The translations under genes were made by a program, and so were the position numbers. Of a stretch of 64,000 bases of DNA, positions 55,181 to 64,000 are shown in pieces; the first letter of the stretch is position 1; each line of letters starts with the position of its first letter. The notes beneath the pieces were generated by a model. The model was given only the letters and a program-made list of their open reading frames with translations, did not search any database and had not been told where the DNA came from. Source of the DNA: Rhizophlyctis rosea (lineage: Eukaryota; Chytridiomycota; Chytridiomycetes; Rhizophlyctidales; Rhizophlyctidaceae); NCBI GenBank assembly GCA_027596075.1, contig JADGJC010000021.1, positions 1-64,000 on the forward strand, given 5' to 3'.

Positions 55181-56448
55181 TGCGACGTGTTTGATGGGGG
55201 GTGGGGGTTGTGGTGTAGAGATTGCAGGTGATCGGGAAGACTTCTTTGTGGTAAAGGAAGTCGGGCAAAATGCAAAATTCGCAGACCAGGGTTGGCCATT
55301 GAATGGCTGCAGTGCATGCACTCGAACGATTGGGATGGATTCGACTCCCGCCAGGAATGATGACATAATCGACCGAAGGGTCCTTGTGAGACGTCTCGTC
55401 AACCGCTGAATCGTCCCGGTGTATGGCTTGCTTGAATGGTTCGGTATCCAAGCTTACTTGCGATCTGGAGTGAACTAGAAGATCCCCTCAAGAAAGTTAA
55501 GATGTGTCCATCCCTGCTATCCAAGAGCATGTCAACAGAAGCTGTCGCCAAAATTGATTCGTGCACAAAACAACAGGGCGCTGGAGACAGGGTCCTGGGT
55601 TCAAGAAATGCCAATCATATTGTTTTGATATTGAATGGAAATTGACAAACAAGACGTCAAATGAAGAATCGTTCCTGTTGGATAATGTCCATAGCCATCA
55701 GTTCATGAAAATCCCATTTTTCAGACTTGGAATGCAGAGGAGGAGTGTCTGGCGCGGAAGCTGCATTTTCGGAGCCCGTCTTGTACCCGGGGACAGGAAG
55801 GTATGCAAATTGAAAGTTGTTTGTCTCAGTCCATATAATAGTTTAAACTATTATATGGACTGAGACATTGTTGCACTGAAGAAGAGGAGTCACTTCTTTT
55901 GGTCGTGGTGCGCATCACGTCAGAGAAGTGCCAACTTGATTCAGAATAACGGTTTAAACTAATGTGGAAAAGGCGCGTTGCAGCCAAACTGACGGAATCA
56001 ATCACACAGTGTCATTTTCGCGTGCGTAAAACGAGGAGTTCTCGAAAGCAAGACCACATGCAAGCGGAAGACCGGCAGTCGCAAAGTCGGATGCAGGTGG
56101 AATATCGTTGCGAAGCAGCTTTGGGGACCCCGCGGGACGTAGGAGAGCTAGACTGAAGCGTTCCGCGGCAGGTTTTGTTGCTTGTGGCATGTGATGGTGA
56201 ATTCAAAACGGAACTAGCCATCGACAACATCATCAACGAGATACCAGCAACCACTTGCCCATCCATATTCACATCATGGCAAAACGACATGTATTGAAAC
56301 AACAACTTAGACTTCTTTCCTGCGACCAGCACAGGGACACCCCATCCGGCAGATACGAAAGCTACATAAACTTGGGTGCTGCTAACATCGTATCTATCCT
56401 AAGGAAGGGGGCAAGTTTGTACAAAGTACGACAAACCGCCTTATTCTA
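55181..56448. other. Long intergenic region with palindrome
   Basis: About 1.27 kb between the RPN8 start and the cellobiose dehydrogenase stop. Short open frames have no recognisable motifs. It contains the 46-bp perfect palindrome at 55822-55867 and a second GTTTAAACTA at 55952-55961. Confidence 0.55.
55822..55867. repeat. Perfect 46-bp palindrome
   Basis: The 23-bp left arm (beginning TGTCTCAGTCCATATAATAG) is followed without spacer by its exact reverse complement, with GTTTAAAC at the centre (55841-55848). It could form a cruciform in DNA or a 20-plus-bp hairpin if transcribed. No flanking target-site duplication was evident. Confidence 0.9.
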
Positions 56449-59400
56449 TTACAAGCACTGGGAGTACTGTAAAATCAAATTTGATGTTAGAACAATCCAA
56501 AACCAAAAGTTCTTAAAATGATCGTTGAACTTACGTAGTCGTTGCTGTACTTGCAGGTGGATCCCGACTGGCAGCAAGTAGCGCCTCCCCATCCCTTACC
56601 GCCACACTGTCCGTACTTAGCCGCGCAGGGGCCGCTGTAGAAATGTAAACCAAGTACATCAGTAATGTATCACAAATTTGGATGGCACCGTCAATCGGAA
56701 TAACAAGAACTTACGAAGTTTGGGTAGTGGTGGTGGTCGTGCGGGTGGTGGTAGTGGTCGTGCGAGTGGTGGTCGTGGTGGTGGTCTGACCAGGGTTGAC
56801 CGTCACATAGACTATGTTGAAAGCAATGGTGAGAGCGACGCCCTCGTCAGGAACAAAAGAAGTTGATGTTCTTACCAGTAGGAGTGATAGTACGCGTCAC
56901 AGTGGGGGTAACGGTGGTAAGCTGGCAAGTTGAGGACTTGGTGGTGGTGGTGGTGGTTGTAGTAGTGGTAGTACGGCCCAAATTGTACAGGATCTCAGCG
57001 GCGCGCTCGGCAACCACCATGATGGGTCCAGAGGGGTTGGTGGTGCTGATATCGGGGAAGATGGAGCCATCAACAACGAACTGGTGGAGGTGTTGTCAGT
57101 AAAAATCGGTATTTCAAGGACGGCAATGCCCCACTCACCAAGTTCTTGGTGCCGTACACTTGAGTGTTCAAGTCAACCACGGAGCCGTAGTATCCGCCGT
57201 TGGCGCGACCGTCATCGGTACCCATCTTAGCACTGCCGAGCCAGCTGATAGATGATTGAATGTTAGAGTTGGAAATTATGTATTATACTGTATTACTACT
57301 CACTGGTTGGTGTTATGGTTGCCGGCGTTTGCGGGCACATTAGCTCCAGGAAGCGGCTTCAAAACGAAATCAGAAGCCGAGATGGCGGGGACGTTTTTGG
57401 CGGACGAGCTCTTTGGTGGGAAGACCCATTCAATAGTCTTGATGGTGGAGACAATGTCGATAACTTGCTGCGCCGCTTTGATAATGACTTCGTTGTCAGC
57501 GTCGTTGTCGTAAGGAGTCTGGGTGACGGACATGAGAAGGTTCTCACTGCCTACATCGATGGTGATACGGCCACGAGCTTGCTTTCCGTTTCCGAGGTAC
57601 ATGGACAAACAGACTGAGTGCTCCTGGGGCCAGAGACCCAAAGTTCCTTCAATGCGGGAAGTCCAGTGGATGGCGCGGGAGATGCCGTCGGAGCCGGTAA
57701 TGCGCTGCCAGAAGACAAGGTTGGGAGCGGGGGCAGCGGTGGCAAGAACTCCGGAGCGGGACTTGAGGTAAGTTTGTTGGTCGGCCTGGTTACCGGCAAG
57801 AGATTCGCCGGTGTAGTTCTGGAAGTTTTGGGGGTTGTTGTCCCAAGTGCCGACGAAATCGTAGGTGGCGATGCTGCTGGAGTTGATCATCAAATCAGTG
57901 TTGGTGTGGTCGATGATGTTGTAGCCGACGGGCAAGTAGATGCGTTGGTCTTCGGGGAGGATGTTCTCGGTGGGCAAGTTCGACAATGCGTCCAACATGT
58001 CATATGGTCCAATGGAACTCCTGAACAAGATCTTAGCAGATCCGAAAGTACCGGCACTGAGAATGACACGGCCAGTGCTCTTGACGGGCACCGTGCCGGT
58101 GTAACCTCCGTTTCTGTAAGCCTTAACGACAACGCCCGTAATGGTGTCATTGTTGCGGGTCACGTACTGAACGTCGGTGTTGAGCCAGTAGTGGAAGTTG
58201 GGCAATTTCATTGCGGTGACGAAGTAGCTGTCCATAGGACCAAAGCGGATACCGTTCTGGAACATGTAAGTTGGGTGAGCGTAAGTCAAGTTCTTTGCGT
58301 TCGGCTCCTCGTTGTCGTGAACTTGTCTCCAGCCGGCAGCGGCCAAGGCAGGGGTAATCAGATCGTAGTTCTGCGAAAACAAGTCAGCAGAGGTTCTCAT
58401 TTTGTTTCGCAACATCCAAATGCTATAGCTCACGTCAGTTTTGTAGAGCTTGCCATCGCTGGAAGTGGTCTCAGTACCGGGGATGACGGAGAACAAGCGA
58501 TCGGTGGCAGCCTTGATGTCTTTGGACTTCCATCCCGTGGGCCACCCTTGGTCGAAATCTTGGTCGACGGGTTTGTAGTACATACCACTAATGACCTCTG
58601 TCAGTATCTCACAAAAAGAATGGAAAATGACTTAAGAAGCTCGCGACACTCACGCGTTGATTGCGGTTCCTCCACCGAGAACGCAACCTTCCATGGTGCT
58701 GATATCTTCACAGCTGATGCCGCCAGCGTCGTGCCAGATTTGGTTACATTCACCGGGAATATCGAAGCGGGTGAGGTTGGTACCGCCAATCCAGGACGGT
58801 TGGTCCCAGTAGGTGTCGGTAGGACGGCCACCAGAGGCGTATGTGGAAGCGGGGCCACGTTCAATAAGGAGTACGGACGCACCATATTGAGCCAACCTGG
58901 ACGAGACCACAAGACCAGCAGCACCACCACCGACAACGACGTAGTCATATGTTGTGCCAGTGGGAACGGCATTGTGGGATGTAACAGGGGGACGTTCGTA
59001 GGCTGCAGCTTGGTATGTGGCAGTGGGGAAGTTACCCTTGGTGGGAGTAGGAGTAGTAGAGTATTTGGGAGCGTCGTTCAAGAATGCGAACTCAGAAGCG
59101 AAGTCGTGCTGGGAGAAGTCGGAGTTGGCGCTGGCCGGGTTGGAAACAGAGGCAATTGATTTGCCCCAAGCGTACTGCATTTGGACATAGGAAGCGGTGG
59201 GATCAATGGAGGACTGAACGCCATGGTGATTAGCCTGGATGCAACCAACGCAACGGTATTGGAATTTCCAGTGGGTTGAGTTTTTGGTAAGCGACAGAGG
59301 GGAGAAGGTAGCCGTCCCGTTGTAGAGAGCCGGCAGCTGTTGCTGACTGAAAAATTGAAATGAAATGGTTACAGTCGATCTTGGGAGACTGCTTCATTCA

Positions 59401-59796
59401 ATGAAACACTTACAGAGCGTAACGGAACTGCGAATATACGGTGCCGTTGTAATACCAGTGAACGGGGATCAACGTTTTCAGCATGGCATTTCCGCCGAAC
59501 CCAAGAGCATAGTATCCAGAGTCGAGCGAACCAACGACACGAATAAGACATTCATTGGCCGCCGAGTTGGATGGGAAAGCGATACCGAACTCTCCATTGA
59601 TGTAAGTCTGGCCCTGCCAATAGTTGTTGTAGGTAATTCCGGTGTCCTTGTCGACGATGACGTTCGATTGTGCGTGGACGGATGCTCCTGAAGGAAACAG
59701 CAACGTTAGGGTCTACTCCGGCTGGCCCCACCTCATCTTGTACATACCCGCGAAGAGCACCGCGGCGGCGGTGGATAGGAAAGATTTCGTTAACAT
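56449..59796 (-). CDS. Cellobiose dehydrogenase: cytochrome, GMC flavodomain and CBM1
   Basis: Secreted flavocytochrome oxidising cellobiose and feeding electrons to lytic polysaccharide monooxygenases. Start [20 protein letters not shown] is a signal peptide. The N-terminal cytochrome domain (about residues 25-215) has [20 protein letters not shown] with a candidate Met heme ligand, and [11 protein letters not shown] with the candidate His. A Thr/Pro linker leads to the GMC flavodomain: [20 protein letters not shown] (FAD), [50 protein letters not shown] (GMC signature 2). [12 protein letters not shown], holding the likely catalytic His, is restored across an intron, and [20 protein letters not shown] follows. 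A Thr-rich linker ([14 protein letters not shown]) precedes a CBM1 ([33 protein letters not shown]); its last 18 nt form a separate terminal exon 56466-56449. A TATA box lies upstream. Confidence 0.92.
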
Positions 59797-61065
59797 GATG
59801 GTATGGAAGGCGCCAGCCCCGTTGAAACTTTAGGAGAGTCAAGGGGGACAGGAATTAATCCGCAAAACAACCAGGCGTCAGGTTGGACTGCCAGTAAATA
59901 TTTATACCCTTTCTTTCCTTCCTCAACATGTTGCCAACATCGGCGAGTTCCATTTGGAATACTGAGGTTCGTTACCTCCGCACGTCGTCAAGTTTGGAAT
60001 GCTAAGGTGCCAACAGCCATGTGCTTCGAATCTTCGTACCACCAGCAACAGTCACACAGCAGAACACACGTATCGAACCACGTTTCCTTCTTTGGGTCTA
60101 TTTTGTTGTCAAAAACCAAACCACGCGCCGGAGCCTCGGAGCAGCGGAAGGGGCTGTCGTCCCAGTACAAAAAGTTGGGCAAATTAGCCAACACCCAATC
60201 ACCCCACCTTCCCCTTTTGCGTGTGGGTGGTGGAGACCTCAAGCAACGCAGGCTTGCGCATGGTTGATTTCCAATGCGCGCAAGAACCTCCAGACCTGCA
60301 ACGCCAAGAACAACCCTGTTGTTCGGTCGAATGTTTTTGAGCAAGAAACCCGCCCATGGATAACCGTTTAGAACAGGTGAGCGGGTGTGCACACCATGAA
60401 GCAGCTGAAGAGATCAGGTGCACGGTTGATGTTTTACCCCCATGCCTCCCCACGCTGAGTCGTTGACGTCAAAGTCAATAGTAAATCAGCAATTGGGCAG
60501 CATTGAATTTATTTGCTGGAGTGAACTCTCGGAAAGCTGCTTCATGAGCCCGTCCCACGCGATGGTTATCTGAGTCAACTTCTTCAATGTGTTTTCTATG
60601 TAGAAGCTTCCTACGGTACAGTCCATGAGATTTTCTGAACCATGAGAAAGAGGTGACAAAAGAAATGGCTCAGTTAGGAAACTACTTTGTTACAACTGTG
60701 GTGATTTAGTTCGGAAGCTTTCACTGCTTTCGGAGCACCAACATGGGCAAACATTGGTCCGACTGACTTGAGGACTTTGACATCGCCCATGGGATTATAG
60801 GGCACGTTCTGCATAACTATGTAGCGTAATGTGAAAACAAATGACGAACGTGATTATTGCCCTCATGAGTAACTTCAGTAGGTAAATCTGAGTAATCTGA
60901 GGCAAATTGACAATACGTTTTCGGCTGATGAGTCATCGTGACGCAGCCAGGCTGCGGCCCCCGGAGGCTGCTTCACAAATACCCACAGCACCATGGACCA
61001 ATCCCCAAATTTCAACCCTTTCCTCATACCACTACTTCGCTACTTTTGCTTTGACGTTAGCTGTG
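59797..61065. other. Long intergenic region, divergent promoters
   Basis: About 1.27 kb between the divergent starts of cellobiose dehydrogenase and an unrecognised gene. Apart from the TATA box nothing is recognised; open frames around 59990-60390 have no motif. Confidence 0.5.
59899..59906 (-). promoter_or_regulatory. Candidate TATA box for cellobiose dehydrogenase
   Basis: TATAAATA on the minus strand, 103 bp upstream of the ATG at 59796. A TATA-containing promoter fits an inducible secreted enzyme. Confidence 0.5.
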
Positions 61066-62201
61066 ATGGCCAGAAAAATTCAGCCAACCGTTGAAACCAT
61101 ACGGCGCTTGCTGGAGGAACAACCCGTCCAGTCTCGGCCGTACTCCTTCCGCTCTGTCGTGTCTGAACTCGAACGAAATGATTTATTCGATGTCGCACCT
61201 TTTATCGAAACCCACCCCGACACCGCCGATCTGATTTGGCACACGGATGACCTGGGCGGTCTTTTTGCCCTTCACCCGACAGACAAGACGAGGGAGACAA
61301 AGAATTCGGCGCGGATGTAAGTGCTTTGTGAGAAAGAGTATACTGGTGGATTTGACACTCACCTTGCTATATATATTACAGAGCATTGACACAAATTCTT
61401 AATATCACCGGCCACCCTGAAGTTGACGTGAAAGTTTCAGCACTCAATAAAGGGTGGGCCCGCAGAACGTTTCCTCTCCTCGTCGATCCTGAAGGACGGC
61501 TCTTGCCTAACTGGCAAATAGTCAAGCTGTTGCATTTTCGTAAGACGTGGAAGCACATACCGGGTGACTTGTGGTGGAAGCGTCTGCAGTTTGATGAGAA
61601 ACAACCCACTGTGAATGTGAAGAAGGAAATGTTGGTTGGGTACTCAAGTGTGAAAGTGAAGACGGAGCCGGCGGATTCCTCGATCTCGTCCGCTTCCTCA
61701 TCGTCATCACCACATCCAAGCCACGATCCCATTCGAACAGAAACGCAAAGCGTTCTTGAACCCTCGCATGTTCCCATCGACAACGAAACAGTCATAAAAT
61801 ACAATTATCCAGCGGCGCCCTCGCGGCGTCGGGCGCTTGATGCGGGGTGGAGATACACGGTTAGTCATTTGAAAGACTTAACGACGGGACGCTATTCTCA
61901 TCAATGTTTCTCCCATATACAGCAAACTCTGGGTCCGAAGCGTTTTAGGGTTGCAGAACTTGATACGTTCTTGGATCAATATTTAGCATCACAGGTGAAG
62001 GAAGAACAGACGCCGGATACTCAAAAGATCGTAGGTCATTCCACGGCCAAACGACAGCGGGTGACTGCATCAGCAACATCCGCTGGAGGGGGTGAAGAAG
62101 TTGGACCTGAACGAGTTTCGTCAGATGATCCACTCCTGCAAACGCCAGTGAAGATGGAGCCGTCATCATTTCCAATGTCTTACCTTGTCGATGCTCCTTG
62201 A
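61066..62201 (+). CDS. Unrecognised protein, possibly chromatin or DNA related
   Basis: Two exons, 61066-61316 and 61382-62201, about 356 residues. No family recognised. The N-terminal 80 residues (KIQPTVETIRRLLEEQPVQS, FRSVVSELERNDLFDVAPFI) look helical; a compact region follows (LTQILNITGHPEVDVKVSAL, ARRTFPLLVDPEGRLLPNWQ, IVKLLHFRKTWKHIPGDLWW). The C-terminal half is Ser/Pro/Glu-rich with VKVKTEPAD and VKMEPSS, which fit the SUMO-site pattern psi-K-x-E, plus basic patches (PSRRRAL, AKRQRV). SUMO-like sites and a nuclear-localisation-like patch hint at a nuclear protein. The spliced junction (AT|A GCA) is well supported by GTAAGT and TTACAG. No function is assigned. Confidence 0.7.
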
Positions 62202-62419
62202 GTTTAGTCTACAAATCATTGCCCTGTATACTCGGAAGTTAATAACAGTCATAAAAGTCCCGGGACCATTACTTTGCAGTGGATCGATTGAAATCCCATG
62301 AATTAAATTAGGATGATGGACAAAACCAACACTCATGTGGTCTGAAAAAACTATATTACAGCAAATATATCATATACAAAAGTGGCAAAGCACACATAGG
62401 CAGTACCAACGTCAGGAGC

Positions 62420-63155
62420 TCAAAGTGCTTTGCTGAAAACTTTCTGCGCAATGTGGGACAGGATCTCCGCCTTGCGATCCCTACCTAACTTCGAGAATGC
62501 GTCATAGACACTCACTCCCTTCATGTCACGAATCTTCCCCAAACGGTGACCCGTCCAAGCTCCAAACAATGCACCAGGGACGTTGAAAATGATGAATCTG
62601 GTGACATGGCTAATCAGCCTATCATCTGACATTACAACTGCACATTATCTGACATACCCTAAAACGAACCCAGCAGCACCTCCGATTGGCTGCCAAAACC
62701 ATATCGGGTTCGGGACTTCCGGCACAAGCAATTCGTCGAAAACAGTTCCGAAAATTCCTCCGGGGTCCACGTCCGGTGCGCCATACTTCGCGTTTGTCCG
62801 CCTGGCTCGGTCGTAGTTTGCTTTCCGCTCTTTGTCGCTGAGCACGAAGTATGCCTGAGCAATAGTTTTAATAAAAGAGTATGGAAGAAGGGGAGGAACC
62901 AGCCACCTGGCTCAAACATGTACCTGAGCGATGGTTTGGAATCTTGTTGTTGCTTCCGGGGAGGTATTGCGGTCGGGGTGCCACTTCAGCTATTGTGTTG
63001 ATGAAGGATTTGTCAGTTGAGGTCCTGGCTTTTGTGTCGGTACCCGTGTTGAACCCTACCGATTCTTTGATGTACCCTTGACGGATAGAAGCTTCGTCGG
63101 CAGTTGGGGGCACACCCAAGTATGCATAGTAATCGACATTGGCTTGGTCTTCCAT
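62420..63155 (-). CDS. Small DnaJ-domain protein
   Basis: J-domain co-chaperone for an Hsp70. Start MEDQANVDYYAYLGVPPTAD. The J domain is rebuilt across an intron: ADEASIRQGYIKES joined to LKWHPDRNTSPEATTRFQTI, then AQAYFVLSDKERKANYDRAR. The HPD motif is intact. After the J domain comes a hydrophobic Gly-rich segment (PIWFWQPIGGAAGFVLGYV and FIIFNVPGALFGAWTGHRLG) that may insert in or associate with a membrane, then a short helical tail (VSVYDAFSKLGRDRKAEILS). This layout resembles small fungal J proteins of the DnaJ-like type with a C-terminal glycine-zipper region. The partner and compartment are unknown. Confidence 0.88.
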
Positions 63156-63614
63156 GTTTTTCGGTTGTATTTGTTAAGTCGCGATGAGGAATTGACAGGA
63201 AACCCTTGAACTGCACGGAACGGGACTGATTTTGACGTGTGCAGGCGATTTGTTTACTCGAGATGGTCCCAGCCTGGTCTGAAGGTCCCTGGCATTACAT
63301 CATGTGGCTTACCGGAAACCTCCATGACAAATCTCTGTGCCGCCACTGCTGCCCCACAACATCTGACTAATCACCGCGCCCCCACGCGACTGGCGTAGCC
63401 CCTTTACGAAACTTCTCCACCATTCCAATCAAAACTTTTTAAACTTTCATAAAACCGATCAAAAGAAAAACTATAAAAACCTCACATCAGCACGTCCTCC
63501 CTCACTGTTCATTCGTCAACATATCTGGTCCAACGACCTCACATTTCATAACAAGTTCATTCTCCTCTGAGTGAACGACTCCACAACCACCTCACCAAGT
63601 TCAAAGACAACATA
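63156..63614. other. Divergent promoter, J protein / LRR gene
   Basis: About 460 bp between divergent starts. Contains a CCAAT at 63424 and a TATAAAA at 63472. Confidence 0.5.
63472..63478 (+). promoter_or_regulatory. Candidate TATA box for LRR gene
   Basis: TATAAAA 143 bp upstream of the ATG at 63615, in an A-rich context; a CCAAT box lies about 48 bp further upstream. Confidence 0.45.
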
Positions 63615-64000
63615 ATGCAGAACATCAGCGCCAAGTCTGGTCAGAGAGAGTCCAGGACGCGAGCAACTTTCCAAGCGTCACAAAAGACTCGGGAGGAGGC
63701 CGCCGGCGACACACCTACCGTGAGACAACGCATTGCTGAAGCACGGCGATCGGGAATTCTGGATTTGCGTGGAATGGGATTGACACAACTCCCATTGGAT
63801 GCCACAAAGATTCATCAGTTGACAGCATTATTGATGTAAGTTCCGTGAGTCGAGAAGTCGAAAGGAAGGATTTCAGATTACTGACATTGATGTTTTTGAT
63901 GCACAGTGGCGACAACAAATTCAAATCCATTCCTGCAAACATCGTTCAATCCTTCCCGCAACTCGTATTCCTGGACCTTTCGTATAACCGCATCACCTCC
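63615..64000 (+). CDS. Leucine-rich-repeat protein, 3' partial
   Basis: Two exons are visible: 63615 to about 63835 and from about 63907 past the window end. After a basic, Thr/Glu-rich N-terminus (SGQRESRTRATFQASQKTRE) the protein shows TVRQRIAEARRSGILDLRGM, GLTQLPLDATKIHQLTALL, and, across the intron, IGDNKFKSIPANIVQSFPQL and VFLDLSYNRITS. These are typical LRR units (LxxLxLxxNxIxxIP). The opening RIAEARRSG.LDLRGMGLTQLP resembles LRRC40-type and LRRC57-type proteins. Too little is present for orthology. Confidence 0.85.

Noticed and set aside
55181..56448. Possible small genes in the region with the palindrome
   Set aside because: Open frames there are short, overlap each other in several frames and show no motifs, splice logic or coding-like composition.
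57618..59159. A 513-codon open frame on the plus strand
   Set aside because: It is antisense to the well-supported cellobiose dehydrogenase flavodomain; its Gly/Val-rich translation mirrors C-ending codons of the real gene and has no motifs.
1..64000. tRNA genes, CRISPR arrays, transposases, long terminal repeats
   Set aside because: Looked for tRNA A/B-box pairs, reverse-transcriptase or DDE motifs and regular spacer arrays by eye; nothing convincing. A tRNA scan and repeat search would settle it.

Overview
This window is nuclear DNA of a fungus, and the gene content points to a zoosporic (flagellated) lineage, most likely Chytridiomycota. Genes are dense on both strands and cut by many short introns (about 45-90 nt, GT..AG). 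Fungal markers (SHO1, SNF1/AMPK beta with a MGNTQSS start, a CBM1-bearing cellobiose dehydrogenase, a NoxD/p22phox-like protein) sit beside genes lost from most Dikarya: a ciliary TBC1D32/broad-minded homologue, a retinoblastoma (pRB) homologue, DNMT2 and a NAPE-PLD-type hydrolase. The lineage is inferred from gene content only.

Layout. 1-6 kb: AMPK beta (3' end off the window), a tetraspanin, a PP2C phosphatase. 6-12.5 kb: an IQ-motif protein divergent from the 15-exon TBC1D32 gene. 12.5-18.4 kb: DNMT2 divergent from p22phox/NoxD, NAPE-PLD, and an F-box-like protein with degenerate ankyrin repeats rich in Trp. 18.7-28.5 kb: SAC1 phosphatase divergent from Beclin/ATG6, then SHO1 and V-ATPase subunit C. 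28.9-39.5 kb: DOT1, cyclophilin H, ubiquitin E1, RNase H1, mitochondrial uS8. 40-47.4 kb: an unrecognised multi-pass membrane protein, ARL2, a PRPP synthetase with a large insert, eIF3l. 48-55.2 kb: pRB, SmE, a METTL13/EEF1AKMT4-like methyltransferase, RPN8. 56.4-64 kb: cellobiose dehydrogenase, an unrecognised protein, a small J protein, and the start of a leucine-rich-repeat gene.

Most genes are housekeeping and do not form one pathway. Loose functional pairs exist: SAC1 and ATG6 (phosphoinositides) share a divergent promoter; the IQ protein and TBC1D32 share another; the tetraspanin and p22phox both belong to families that act with fungal NADPH oxidases. No tRNA, rRNA, CRISPR, transposase or complete mobile element was recognised.

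Most notable observations: (i) a strand-composition sawtooth in which the coding strand of many exons runs from strongly C-rich at the 5' end to strongly G-rich at the 3' end and resets at each intron; (ii) tandemly duplicated alternative terminal exons in the ubiquitin E1 gene; (iii) a perfect 46-bp palindrome at 55822-55867; (iv) diverged CCAAT-bearing repeats upstream of ARL2; (v) a pRB homologue and a ciliary TBC1D32 in a fungus. Exon boundaries were placed by eye from splice signals plus family alignment remembered from general knowledge, so individual junctions may be off.
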